From a candidate division KSB1 bacterium (GTDB lineage Bacteria > Zhuqueibacterota > Zhuqueibacteria > JANLFK01 > Oleimicrobiaceae): 60,058 nt of DNA. The DNA lies in the NCBI GenBank assembly GCA_034506335.1, contig JAPDPR010000014.1:1-60058 (forward strand), given 5' to 3'. Made by a program: the position numbers and the translations under genes. Of this stretch, positions 1 through 8,651 are shown piece by piece; the stretch's first letter is position 1; every line of letters begins with the position of its first letter. Under the pieces are notes generated by a model. It made no database searches, was not told where the DNA came from, and saw only the letters and a list, made by a program, of their open reading frames with translations.

Positions 1-2
1 AA

Positions 3-194
3 CGGGAAGGACTCCGAATGGTCGAAGACCTGACGGGGGGCGTTCATAAGGACGCCACCTGGCGGCGTGAAGATCGCGGTGTACGAATCCTGGCCAGTGA
101 CTGCCGTGTGTGCTCGATGTTCCTCGCCGGTGGCCAGAAATACACCCGCGGGTTTCTTATTGTTGATGGAGGTTTGTTGACGGGCACGTGTTGA
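3..194 (+). CDS. C-terminal fragment of a short-chain dehydrogenase/reductase (partial)
   Basis: The frame is open from the first bases of the window to a TGA at 192-194, so only the end of a gene is visible. Its last residues contain FLAGGQKYTRGFLIVDGGLL. This resembles the C-terminal FLAS...Y.TG..L.VDGGL segment of classical SDR-family NAD(P)-dependent oxidoreductases, which closes the Rossmann fold near the substrate pocket. The stretch before it (about residues 10-35) matches the family poorly, so a frameshift or divergence is possible. The substrate cannot be inferred. The gene runs towards the minus-strand cobalamin gene, so the two are convergent. Confidence 0.45.
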   Translation, partial: REGLRMVEDLTGGVHKDATWRREDRGVRILASDCRVCSMFLAGGQKYTRGFLIVDGGLLTGTC

Positions 195-511
195 CGCACG
201 ACGCAGGGACCTTTTCAACGAACGGCTTTGGGCGTGGAAGCTCAGCCCCCGTCACACAAACAGCGGCGAGACGGTGAGAAGGAGGGCGTTGTTCCACCTG
301 CGCCGCAGTTTGTAACCGTTCCTCTGAAGGTGGGCGCGGGGACAAAGCCTAGCCATGTCCTCGCTGATTGTTTAGACGCGCTTTGCCACCGAAAGCGCTC
401 TATCGCCGCTAAAGATCCAAGGAATAATTTTTCCACGTACCGTCTGGGGCAGGGAAATCTCGAGGGTGGGGAGGGCCAGGGCCTTTTGCGTCCTTCCTGG
501 CCCGGCACAGG
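195..511. other. Intergenic region without a supported gene
   Basis: This is convergent space between the SDR fragment (plus) and the adenosyltransferase (minus). Overlapping open frames exist on both strands but none resembles a protein family or has a convincing ribosome-binding site. The only clear structure is an 8-bp perfect inverted repeat, GGGCCAGG (473-480) with CCTGGCCC (496-503). It has no T-run on either side, so it is at best a weak terminator. Confidence 0.5.
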
Positions 512-1051
512 TCAAAACTCGATGCCGCGTCGCGCCGCCACGCCGCGTTCGTAGTAGTGCCTGATGCAGTGCATTTCGGTAACTAAATCCGCCACATCGA
601 TGATGGCCTGGGGGGCATTCCGCCCGGTCAGTATGAGTTCCACGTGAGGAGGTTTAGTGGCGACGAGCTCCAGGACCTTAGCCACAGGGATCAGGCCGTA
701 ATCGAGGGCGACGTTTACCTCATCGAGGACCACAATGTCGAACTCACCGCTGCGCACCGAAGTATGGGCCAGCTGCAGCGCCTCGTTCGCCAGGCGGATG
801 TCTTCCGGGTCGGGGTGAGCCTTGTCCACAAATGTGGGCCTGCCCATTTGGGTGATGGTTACCAGCCCACCAAGATGTCGAACGGCGGTGATCTCCCCGT
901 ACTCGATATCGCCCTTCATGAACTGAATCACGTGGCTTCGCAACCCGTGACCTGCTGCCCGCAGTACCAGGCCCAAGGCCGCAGTTGTTTTCCCTTTGCC
1001 GTGGCCGGTGTAAACCTGCACGTAGCCGCGCGTGAGTCTTCGGTGTGCCAC
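512..1051 (-). CDS. cobO: Cob(I)alamin adenosyltransferase, CobO/BtuR type
   Basis: This enzyme transfers the 5'-deoxyadenosyl group of ATP to cob(I)alamin (or a corrinoid precursor), giving adenosylcobalamin in the cytosol. The 179-residue length is normal for CobO/BtuR. A P-loop, GHGKGKTTAALG, lies at about residues 17-28, followed by the family segments VIQFMKG, DIVVLDEVN and LILTGRNAP. It is the last gene of a minus-strand run: its start lies 4 bp after the etfA stop, so it is probably co-transcribed with etfBA. The link to the flavoprotein genes may reflect the need for low-potential electrons to reduce cobalamin, but that is inference. A B12-binding radical SAM protein is encoded elsewhere in the window. 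Confidence 0.93.
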   Translation of the reverse strand: MAHRRLTRGYVQVYTGHGKGKTTAALGLVLRAAGHGLRSHVIQFMKGDIEYGEITAVRHLGGLVTITQMGRPTFVDKAHPDPEDIRLANEALQLAHTSVRSGEFDIVVLDEVNVALDYGLIPVAKVLELVATKPPHVELILTGRNAPQAIIDVADLVTEMHCIRHYYERGVAARRGIEF

Positions 1052-1055
1052 TGTG

Positions 1056-2063
1056 CTATTTGAGCTTTTTGATTTCCGCGGTCATTATGGGCACAACTTC
1101 GAAAAGGTCGCCCACCACGCCATAGTCGGCGACCTTGAAAATGTTGGCCTCTGGGTCCTTGTTGATCGCCACGATGCACTTGGAGCTTGACATCCCCGCA
1201 AGGTGTTGGGTGGCTCCCGAGATGCCGCACGCGATGTAGAGATTGGGCGAGATGGTCTTGCCGGTTTGCCCCACCTGGTGCTGGTGATCCACCCATCCCG
1301 CGTCCACGGCCGAACGGGAAGCTCCTACTGCGCCACCCAGCAGTTTGGCCAGTTCCTCCAATATGGCAAAGTTTTCGGGACCTTTCATGCCCCGGCCGCC
1401 GGAGACCACGATCTCCGCCTCCGATACATCGGGCATTTCACCTGTGGAGTAAGTGGTCTCCTGCACTGTGACCTTGTGCGCCACGGGACTTGGCTCACAG
1501 CTCACCTCTACGACTTCCGCGGTCCTTCCGTCCTGCGGCTGTGGTACGGAGAAAACATTGGGGCGGAGCGTGACGACAGGCGCCGGTGGAGCAGTGAGCC
1601 TGACGGTTGCGCGCAGTTTGCCGGCATACACAGGCCTGGTTACGGTCACTCCTGTGGCATCCATTTCCACCGCGATGGAATCGGTAGCCAAGGGGGCGCG
1701 CAGTTTTGCCGCAAGCCTTGCGGAAAGATCTCTGCCTAGCGCTGTGGCCGCCATGAGAATGAGTGAGGGAGCACTGTGCTGCGTTACTGCCTGGAGCGCT
1801 TCGGCGTAACGGCACGCCTCAAAGTGCGCGAACTCTGGTCCCTGGACCCGGTAGACGCGCCTGACTCCTGCCTGGCCCAAGCGCGTCAGCACCTGCGGGT
1901 CAACGTTGCCAATGAGCGCCGCTGCTACGGAATCGCCTGTCCTGGAAGCAACCTGGCAGGCCGCTCCTACTGCCTCTAGCGAAGCACGGCGCAGTGTACC
2001 GTCTTTGACCTCTGCCCAGACCAGAATCTCCTGTCCCATGTGCAGTCCTCCGCGTGGATCCAT
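1056..2063 (-). CDS. etfA: Electron transfer flavoprotein alpha subunit
   Basis: This is the large, FAD-binding subunit of the ETF heterodimer, which passes electrons from acyl-CoA and other dehydrogenases to an acceptor. The 335 residues fit the family. The C-terminal FAD domain is clear: [10 protein letters not shown] near residue 225, [11 protein letters not shown] near 255, [18 protein letters not shown] and the NKDPEANIF segment near 305. The N-terminal domain (about 1-200) is the usual Rossmann-like ETF domain. The start lies 7 bp downstream of the etfB stop, giving the standard etfB-etfA order. Whether it serves fatty-acid oxidation or electron bifurcation cannot be told from this locus, which has no dehydrogenase or quinone oxidoreductase next to it. 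Confidence 0.95.
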   Translation of the reverse strand: MDPRGGLHMGQEILVWAEVKDGTLRRASLEAVGAACQVASRTGDSVAAALIGNVDPQVLTRLGQAGVRRVYRVQGPEFAHFEACRYAEALQAVTQHSAPSLILMAATALGRDLSARLAAKLRAPLATDSIAVEMDATGVTVTRPVYAGKLRATVRLTAPPAPVVTLRPNVFSVPQPQDGRTAEVVEVSCEPSPVAHKVTVQETTYSTGEMPDVSEAEIVVSGGRGMKGPENFAILEELAKLLGGAVGASRSAVDAGWVDHQHQVGQTGKTISPNLYIACGISGATQHLAGMSSSKCIVAINKDPEANIFKVADYGVVGDLFEVVPIMTAEIKKLK

Positions 2064-2070
2064 TCACAAA

Positions 2071-2859
2071 TCATATGACTTTCGCTTCTTCTCGCAGGAG
2101 CCGCACCAGCTCCACAGCCGTGGATTCAGGTTCTCCCTGCAAGATCTTCCCCTTGCCGCGCGCTGGAGGGGCTTCCAGGTTTTGGACGCGGGAAAGAGGT
2201 TTGAGCTCCTCCTCTGCCACGCCCAGCATAGCCGGGGTGAGGACCTTGATTTCCTTCTTCTTCGCCAACATCAGGCCGCGGAGGGCCGGATAGCGGGGTT
2301 CGTTAAGGCCTTTCTGCGCGGTGATGACTGCTGGGAACTGGACCTCCACCTTTTGCGTGCCGCCGTCGATTTCCTTGCGGCAGATGGCCTTGCCGTCGGC
2401 CACCTCCAACTTGGTGACGACCGCCACATGTGGCAGGCCGAGAAACTCAGCGATGAATGTTCCTACTGCGCCGAGATCGTCGTCGATAGCCTGCTTGCCA
2501 CAGAGGATGAGGTCAAAAGGAGTTTGGGCGATGGCCTTGCTCAGAAGCTGCGCGCAGCTGAGGGCATCAAGCTCACGATGCTGCGTGTCGTCGATGCGCA
2601 TGGCGTCGTCGGCGCCCATGGCCACACATGTCCGCAGCGCCTCATCTGCCCGGGGCGGGCCCACGGTCACGACCAGTATGTGGCCACCCTTGGCTTCCTT
2701 GATGCGGATGGCCTCCTCTACGGCAAACTCGTCGTAGGGATTGACAATGAACTTGATCCCCGATTCATTGATGCGCCACGGTGCGCTTGCATCGGGCCTC
2801 ACCGCGGCCTCCGTGTCCGGCACCTGCTTGACCACGACTACGATGTTCATCTGCATCAC
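2071..2859 (-). CDS. etfB: Electron transfer flavoprotein beta subunit
   Basis: This is the small subunit of the electron transfer flavoprotein and the partner of EtfA. The 262-residue length is typical. Hallmarks are the N-terminal VVVKQVPDTEA, NPYDEFAVEEAIRIKE near residue 40, the nucleotide-binding-like VTVGPPRADEALRTCVAMGAD near 65, and LILCGKQAIDDDLGAVG near 117. It is the first gene of the minus-strand operon etfB-etfA-cobO. A good minus-strand promoter (TTGACA, 16-bp spacer, TATCTT) lies about 35 bp upstream of the start. Confidence 0.95.
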   Translation of the reverse strand: MMQMNIVVVVKQVPDTEAAVRPDASAPWRINESGIKFIVNPYDEFAVEEAIRIKEAKGGHILVVTVGPPRADEALRTCVAMGADDAMRIDDTQHRELDALSCAQLLSKAIAQTPFDLILCGKQAIDDDLGAVGTFIAEFLGLPHVAVVTKLEVADGKAICRKEIDGGTQKVEVQFPAVITAQKGLNEPRYPALRGLMLAKKKEIKVLTPAMLGVAEEELKPLSRVQNLEAPPARGKGKILQGEPESTAVELVRLLREEAKVI

Positions 2860-2893
2860 CTCATACTTGGTTCACCAGCACCGCGAGCTTGTA

Positions 2894-2921
2894 AAGATAC
2901 AACAAATCCCCAAATTGTCAA
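2894..2921 (-). promoter_or_regulatory. Sigma70-like promoter of etfB-etfA-cobO
   Basis: On the minus strand a perfect -35 TTGACA (plus-strand 2916-2921) is followed after 16 bp by TATCTT (2894-2899). The predicted start point is about 25-30 bp upstream of the etfB ATG. No other candidate in this spacer points at etfB. Confidence 0.6.
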
Positions 2922-3164
2922 TAGAAATCTCTGGAGGCTTACCTTTCCTGCGAATGCGAACAAGCGGAAAACGGTCGGGCGCCGTTCAGACGGTGATTCC
3001 CATCCTGCCACAGGTCATCCCACTTGCGCGCCTGCAGAGTTCACGCGCCCGAGGTGCTATGCTGCCGGGAGAGTCTGTCGATGCTTCTCCTTGGATGAGT
3101 AGCTCATTCGTCCTCACCGCAAGAGCTCCACTTCCAGTCGGCCCACAATCCGGCAACAAAGGGC

Positions 3165-3193
3165 TTTACATTTTGGCGCGGATTTGTTATATT
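3165..3193 (+). promoter_or_regulatory. Sigma70-like promoter upstream of murE
   Basis: TTTACA (3165-3170), a 17-bp spacer and TATATT (3188-3193) precede murE by about 60 bp. The TATATTTTG context also resembles the TAnnTTTG -7 element of Bacteroidetes-type promoters, so either sigma class could recognise it. Confidence 0.55.
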
Positions 3194-3255
3194 TTGCCCA
3201 ATAATTCGCGACCACAAAGGCGGAAAGAAGATCGAAACTCAGGAAGCGTTCATTC

Positions 3256-4731
3256 ATGCACGTACGCGAGTTGTTTTCGGTATTGCCAGAAGCGCAAAGC
3301 CTCGCATCCCTTCCCGACATAGAGGTCCCAGCCCTCGTCTACGACCCTTTGCGTGTGGTGCCCGGAGCGGTGTTTGTGGCTATCAACATTTACACCCAGC
3401 TCGACAAGGTAGAGATTCCCGACGGGCATGAGAGGATAGACCAGGCAGTGGCCAAGGGTGCCGCGGTGGTCGTTCTGGAAAAAGATCGTCCCGTGCCCCC
3501 GCCAGCGACCAAGGTCCTGGTTCGCGATTCCCGTGCCGCCTTGGCTCTTTTGGCCAACAAGTTCTACGGCTACCCCTCGCGCCAGCTGAAGCTCATCGGC
3601 GTGACCGGTACCAATGGCAAGACCACTACGACCCACGTGGTGGAGAGCATCCTCCAGCAAAGGGTGAGGGTCGGACTAATCGGGACGCTCTACTACAAGG
3701 TCAATGGGGTCATCCACCATTCGAAAGACACCACGCCAGAGCCACCAGACCTGCACGCCATCTTCCGGCAGATGGTGACAGAGAGGGTGGACTACTGCGT
3801 GTTCGAGGTCTCTTCGCACGGCATTGACTTTCACAGGGTTGATGGCTGTCAGTTTGATGTAGCCGTCTTTACCAATTTGACCCAGGACCACCTGGACTAC
3901 CACGGGACGCTTGAGAACTATCGCAGGACCAAGATGCGGTTGTTCGAGTGGTTGGCTCCGGACAAACATGCGGTGGTCAACCGCGACGACCCTTCGGCTG
4001 ACTACTTCATCGGCGCCACAAAGGCAAAAGTGCTCACCTACGGCGTTGCCAGCCCGGCGGATTTCGTGGCGGAGGATATCCGTCTGTCAGTGCGCGGCAC
4101 CGAATACACGTTGCGCACCCGGGCGGGTGTGGTCCCCGTGCGCATGCGCTTGCTGGGGATGTTCAATGTCTACAATGCGCTTGCTGCGGCCGCGGCCGCC
4201 TATAGTCAAGGATTCGACTTGGATGCCATCCGCCAGGGCTTGGAAGCTCCAATTCGCGTGGCCGGAAGATTCGAACTCATCGAGCGCGGCCAGAACTTTA
4301 CCGTCGTGGTCGACTATGCGCACACCCCAGATGGGATGAAGAACGTCCTGGCCTTGGCGCGGTCCCTAAACCCTCGGCGCGTGCTCACCCTCTTTGGCTG
4401 TGGCGGTGACCGGGACAAAGAGAAGCGCCCAATCATGGGCAAGATTGCGGGGGAGCTGAGCGACTTGGTCATAGTGACTGCTGATAATCCGAGGAACGAG
4501 GACCCCGCGCGGATTGCGGCCGAGATAGTGGCAGGCATCGGGCAGAGGCCTCACCAGGTCATTCTGGACCGCCGCGAGGCCATCGCCTTCGCCCTGCGCC
4601 AGGCCGGTGCCGGCGACATTGTGCTCCTGTTGGGCAAAGGGCACGAATCCACGCAGACGTTGAGGGACCGTACGATCCCCTTCAACGACGCACAGGTAGC
4701 GGCAGAGCTGTTGGATGAGATGGCTGTCTGA
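3256..4731 (+). CDS. murE: UDP-N-acetylmuramoyl-tripeptide synthetase MurE (meso-DAP type)
   Basis: This cytosolic Mur ligase adds the third amino acid to UDP-MurNAc-L-Ala-D-Glu, using ATP. The 491 residues carry the three Mur domains: N-terminal UDP-binding domain (about 1-110), central ATPase with GVTGTNGKTTTTHVVE near residue 115, and the C-terminal ligase domain. VEVSSHGIDFHRV, FTNLTQDHLDYHGT and VVDYAHTPDGMKN are family signatures. The C-terminal DNPRNEDP contains the DNPR motif associated with meso-diaminopimelate-adding enzymes, so a Gram-negative type peptidoglycan is predicted. The usual mraY/murF division-cell-wall cluster is absent; the next gene is a GH13 enzyme 8 bp downstream. 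Confidence 0.95.
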   Translation: MHVRELFSVLPEAQSLASLPDIEVPALVYDPLRVVPGAVFVAINIYTQLDKVEIPDGHERIDQAVAKGAAVVVLEKDRPVPPPATKVLVRDSRAALALLANKFYGYPSRQLKLIGVTGTNGKTTTTHVVESILQQRVRVGLIGTLYYKVNGVIHHSKDTTPEPPDLHAIFRQMVTERVDYCVFEVSSHGIDFHRVDGCQFDVAVFTNLTQDHLDYHGTLENYRRTKMRLFEWLAPDKHAVVNRDDPSADYFIGATKAKVLTYGVASPADFVAEDIRLSVRGTEYTLRTRAGVVPVRMRLLGMFNVYNALAAAAAAYSQGFDLDAIRQGLEAPIRVAGRFELIERGQNFTVVVDYAHTPDGMKNVLALARSLNPRRVLTLFGCGGDRDKEKRPIMGKIAGELSDLVIVTADNPRNEDPARIAAEIVAGIGQRPHQVILDRREAIAFALRQAGAGDIVLLLGKGHESTQTLRDRTIPFNDAQVAAELLDEMAV

Positions 4732-4739
4732 GCATACGC

Positions 4740-7106
4740 ATGGTGGTCGGCAGTCGACAAACTGTTCCCCAACCGTTGGTGACCAAGTGCCTCACGCAGG
4801 TGCTTATGGCGCTGTGTGCGCTTTGGGTGAGTTGGGCGGTGGTCATGGGAGAGGAGAACATGGAACGGGAAGGGAGAGCTATTCTCTGGGCCAAGATCCA
4901 GCGCATCGACACGATCGAGTTTGCCCTCAGTGGCGAAGCTCAGCCGCTGCAACGCCAGGACGTGGAACTCGCGCCGGCTGCAAAGATCAAGCGCCTCACC
5001 AATCAGGGCTCTTTCTATGTTCTTCAGACAGCGCCCCTAGATCTGACAAGAACGTACACGCTGCACGTGCGGGGCGTAGGGAAACGAGAGCTGCAGCCCG
5101 ATGGGGTCCTGGACCAATTCTTCTCTGACAAGCCGCTTGGGTGCACGGTGGAGACCGACCGTGCGGTGTTTCGCCTCTTCGCACCCCGCGCGCGAGAGGT
5201 TACGCTGCTTCTGTTTGAGCGCTACGATGCAGAGCAAGGCAGGGAATACCCCATGCGCCGCGACAGGCAAGGTGTGTGGGAAACCGTGGTGAGGCAAAAC
5301 TGCGTGGGGTTGTACTATGCCTATCGCGTCGTCGGACCGCAGAGTCCCACGGAAATGTTCGACCCTACCCGCCACGTGGTTGACCCGTACGCCAAGGCGG
5401 TGGTGACGCTGAATCACTTCCGTCACCCCGGCAAAGCCCTGATCCTTGGCCAGGAGGATTTTGACTGGGAAGGGGACACGTGGGTAAGAATCGCCCCTCG
5501 TGACTTGATCATCTACGAACTGCACGTGCGCGATATGACAGCGCACCCCAGCTCTGGGGTGCCTGAGAATCTGCGGGGCACTTACCTGGGCCTCATCCAT
5601 TCGGGCGCCACGGGGGGCATCGACTACATCAAGAGCCTTGGGGTGAACGCGGTGGAGTTGCTACCAGTTCACGAATTTGCCAACATGGAACCGCCATACA
5701 AGGACGCCTCGGTGCTCCCCGTCAACACGTGGAACCCCTACGCCCGCAACCATTGGGGTTACATGACGTCGTGCTTTTTTGCTCCGGAGTCCTACTATGC
5801 CACCGAATCCACAATGGAACCAGGGAAGTACTGCGGCGTAGACGGGCGACAGGTGCGGGAGCTGAAGGAGCTTGTCAAGGCATTTCATAAGGCAGGTATT
5901 GCGGTGCTTCTGGACGTAGTCTATAACCACGTGGCCCAATACGAGTGGAACTCTTTTAAGCTCATCGACAAGAAGTACTATTTCCGGCTTGACAACGACC
6001 AGAACTTTACCTCCCAAAGCTGGTGCGGCAACGATTTCAAGACCGAGCGCCCCATGGCGCGCCGGCTCATCCTGGAGAGTGTCAAGTACTGGATGACCGA
6101 GTATCACATCGATGGGTTCCGTTTTGACTTGGCGGCGCTCATTGATTGGGAGACTTGCGAGCGAATCGTAAAGGAGGCGCGCCGCATCAACCCGCACGCG
6201 ATCTTTATCGCTGAGGCATGGGGCGGAGGAAAGTACGAACTTGCCGGTTTTTCCGACCGTGGCTGGGCCTCATGGAACGACCAGATACGCAACGGCGTAA
6301 AGGGGCAAAACCCCTACGATGGCCTCGGCTTCATCTTTGGCAAGTGGCAGGGCGGGAACAACCTGCGCAGCATGCAAAACTATGTGCTTGGCACTCTGCG
6401 CTCTGAAGGGGGACTCTTTCTTGATCCCGCTCACTCGGTCAACTATTTGGAGTCCCATGACGACCACACCTTTGGCGATTTTGTCCGGATTGGCAACGGA
6501 GATATCCGCGATGAGGACGTGGTTCTGGACGTGGATGCCCACGTGAGGTTGACCGAGAGGCAGATGCGGTTGAACAAGTTGGGGGCACTGTTCCTCTTCA
6601 CAGCACAAGGGCCGGTGATGATCGCCGAGGGCCAGGAGTTTGCGCGCAGCAAGGTCATCGCTCAGTGCAACGTGCCGGATGTACGCTGTGGTACCATTGA
6701 CCACAACAGCTACAACAAGGACGATGAGACGAACTACCTTAACTACCGGCATGCCGAGATTAACCGGGAGCTGGTGGACTACTACCGCGGCCTCATCGCG
6801 CTGCGCAAGAGCCACCTTTCTTTTCGGCGGGCGAACAAGGAGCACATTCATTTCTTCCCGGGACCTTTAGTCTTCTCCTTCGGCTTCACGATCGATGGGT
6901 GCCGGCTGGGGGACAGCCACGATTTCGCCGTCCTGCTCAATGCTGATCCTCAGCAAGAAGCGACCATGGGGCTTCCTGATGGGCAGTGGGAGGTGGTAGT
7001 GGATGACCGGCGCGCGGGTGTAGAACCACTCGCTGGACCTGTGCATGGGCAGGTGCGTGTCCCTCCCACCTCGGGCATGGTCCTCAGGCGAGTGGTGGCG
7101 CAATGA
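4740..7106 (+). CDS. Pullulanase/glycogen-debranching-type GH13 glycosidase
   Basis: This is a GH13 alpha-glucan enzyme, probably cleaving alpha-1,6 branches as type I pullulanases do. A pullulanase-like N-terminal segment (about 40-110) and a CBM48-like domain (about 120-210) precede the (beta/alpha)8 barrel. The catalytic triad is visible: nucleophile D463 in GFRFDLAAL, acid E492 in FIAEAWGGG and D574 in ESHDDH. VYNHV near 397 is conserved region I. From the first ATG (4740) the protein has a hydrophobic stretch at about residues 18-36 that could be a signal peptide. However, the ATG at 4860 has a better ribosome-binding site (GGAGAGGAG), which would give a cytosolic enzyme starting MEREGRA. 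The gene follows murE by 8 bp and precedes a sugar kinase. Confidence 0.85.
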   Translation: MVVGSRQTVPQPLVTKCLTQVLMALCALWVSWAVVMGEENMEREGRAILWAKIQRIDTIEFALSGEAQPLQRQDVELAPAAKIKRLTNQGSFYVLQTAPLDLTRTYTLHVRGVGKRELQPDGVLDQFFSDKPLGCTVETDRAVFRLFAPRAREVTLLLFERYDAEQGREYPMRRDRQGVWETVVRQNCVGLYYAYRVVGPQSPTEMFDPTRHVVDPYAKAVVTLNHFRHPGKALILGQEDFDWEGDTWVRIAPRDLIIYELHVRDMTAHPSSGVPENLRGTYLGLIHSGATGGIDYIKSLGVNAVELLPVHEFANMEPPYKDASVLPVNTWNPYARNHWGYMTSCFFAPESYYATESTMEPGKYCGVDGRQVRELKELVKAFHKAGIAVLLDVVYNHVAQYEWNSFKLIDKKYYFRLDNDQNFTSQSWCGNDFKTERPMARRLILESVKYWMTEYHIDGFRFDLAALIDWETCERIVKEARRINPHAIFIAEAWGGGKYELAGFSDRGWASWNDQIRNGVKGQNPYDGLGFIFGKWQGGNNLRSMQNYVLGTLRSEGGLFLDPAHSVNYLESHDDHTFGDFVRIGNGDIRDEDVVLDVDAHVRLTERQMRLNKLGALFLFTAQGPVMIAEGQEFARSKVIAQCNVPDVRCGTIDHNSYNKDDETNYLNYRHAEINRELVDYYRGLIALRKSHLSFRRANKEHIHFFPGPLVFSFGFTIDGCRLGDSHDFAVLLNADPQQEATMGLPDGQWEVVVDDRRAGVEPLAGPVHGQVRVPPTSGMVLRRVVAQ

Positions 7107-7192
7107 CGGGCGTGCAGGGGTTTCTTGGCGGGGCACACTGATCCAACCACTAAGGCGGAGTAGGTAGGAGCAAAAGGGAGGCGCGCGCGGAG

Positions 7193-8431
7193 ATGGCCAT
7201 GAATGCAGCACGTGACCCCATAGGCTCGGAGAGAATCTACGATGTGATCGCTGCCGGGCACATCTGCCTGGACATCATCCCGGCATTTCCCGATACCAAG
7301 ACACAGGACATCGGCCTGTTGCTTCGGCCCGGCAAGCTGGTGAATGTGGGTCCAGCCGCGATCAGCACCGGTGGGCCGGTCTCGAACACAGGCCTGGCGA
7401 TGAAGAAGCTGGGCTTGAGAGTAGCCTTTATGGCTAAGGTGGGCGACGACGATTTCGGCTACCTGATCCGAGAGAGGCTCCGACGCGTAGACGGGGAAAT
7501 GGGGATCTCGGTTGCGCGCGGCGAGGCTTCCTCTTACACGGTGGCCTTAGCCCCCCCAGGCATCGACCGGATCTTCTTGCATAACCCCGGCACCAACGAC
7601 ACTTTCGGTGCCGAGGATGTGGACTTTGAGGTTGTGGAAAAGGCAAAGGTCTTTCACCTCGGGTATCCACCTCTCATGCGGCGGTTGTTCAACGATGGCG
7701 GCAGCGAATTGGTGGAGATTTTCCGCCGCGCCCAGGAGGCGGGCGCCATCACCTCGCTCGACATGTCCCTGCCGGATCCGGCCAGCGAATCCGGGCGAGC
7801 CCCGTGGCGGGAGATCTTGGAGCGCCTGCTCCCCTATGTCGACCTCTTTCTCCCCAGCGTGAGCGAGGCTTACTACATGTGGGCGCCAGAGAGATTCCTG
7901 GCTGACAAGGATCGTGCCGCGGGTGGTGACATTGTGGAGGCACTGGGCGCGCGCACCTACTCGGAGCTGGGTGAGGCGTTCTTGGCTATGGGCGCCCGCG
8001 TGGTGATGCTCAAGGCGGCGGCTAATGGAACCTATCTGCGCACCGGGCGTGTGGGTAAACTCGGCGACGCGACAATAGGCGTGCCTCGCGACCCGGAGCA
8101 GTGGAGCGAGCGCGAGATCTGGTGTCCCTCGTTCCACGTGCCGCGGATTGCCAGCGCTACCGGTTCGGGGGACTCTGCAATTGCCGGATTTCTGGCCGCC
8201 TTCATCCGTGGGTTCGATCCGGTCACTGTGCTCAAGTACGCTAACTGTTTGGGGTATCAGAACCTTCACGCGCTCGACGCGCTGAGCGGCATTCGTACTT
8301 GGGAGGAGACGACCGCACTTCTGCAGAGCCGGCAGCTGCGCATGAATCCACTGAACATCGATGAGCCCGGGTGGCACTGGGAACAGGCGCAAGGGGTGTG
8401 GTTAGGACCAGCAGATCAGAGCAGAGGGTAA
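7193..8431 (+). CDS. PfkB/ribokinase-family carbohydrate kinase
   Basis: This is an ATP-dependent sugar or nucleoside kinase of the ribokinase fold. At 412 residues it is longer than the usual 300-350. N-terminal signatures are AAGHICLDIIP near residue 22 and the glycine-rich STGGPVSNTGLAMKKLG near 60. The C-terminal catalytic motif is ATGSGDSAIAGF with the base at D327 (a GSGD variant of the usual GAGD). The substrate cannot be assigned from sequence. The gene follows the alpha-glucan enzyme by 86 bp, so a role in using released sugars is possible. A purine-rich site (GGGAGG) lies upstream, but spacing to the ATG is long (about 13 nt); the second ATG, two codons on, is an alternative. Confidence 0.85.
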   Translation: MAMNAARDPIGSERIYDVIAAGHICLDIIPAFPDTKTQDIGLLLRPGKLVNVGPAAISTGGPVSNTGLAMKKLGLRVAFMAKVGDDDFGYLIRERLRRVDGEMGISVARGEASSYTVALAPPGIDRIFLHNPGTNDTFGAEDVDFEVVEKAKVFHLGYPPLMRRLFNDGGSELVEIFRRAQEAGAITSLDMSLPDPASESGRAPWREILERLLPYVDLFLPSVSEAYYMWAPERFLADKDRAAGGDIVEALGARTYSELGEAFLAMGARVVMLKAAANGTYLRTGRVGKLGDATIGVPRDPEQWSEREIWCPSFHVPRIASATGSGDSAIAGFLAAFIRGFDPVTVLKYANCLGYQNLHALDALSGIRTWEETTALLQSRQLRMNPLNIDEPGWHWEQAQGVWLGPADQSRG

Positions 8432-8651
8432 GGCAGGTGAGGTGTTGGTTAAGGAACCCAGAGGATTTGCTCCAAGTGCGGCATGAAGGGCTCGATCCTC
8501 GGGGCGGCCCGGATTTGCTGACCCTTACCAGGGGGAGGGGCGTCAGCCTCACGAAGCGCATTGACGGCCATCACTTCAAAGAGCCCTGATGAAAAGGCCG
8601 CCCACGAATTAGAAGGAAGGAGCTTACGTCTGGCAGAAGGAGCGTAGGCCC

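Larger units (their letters stand above)
2860..3255. other. Divergent intergenic region between etfB and murE
   Basis: This 396-bp divergent spacer carries one promoter for each side, listed separately. The 250 bp between those promoters shows no supported coding sequence and no recognised RNA. Confidence 0.6.
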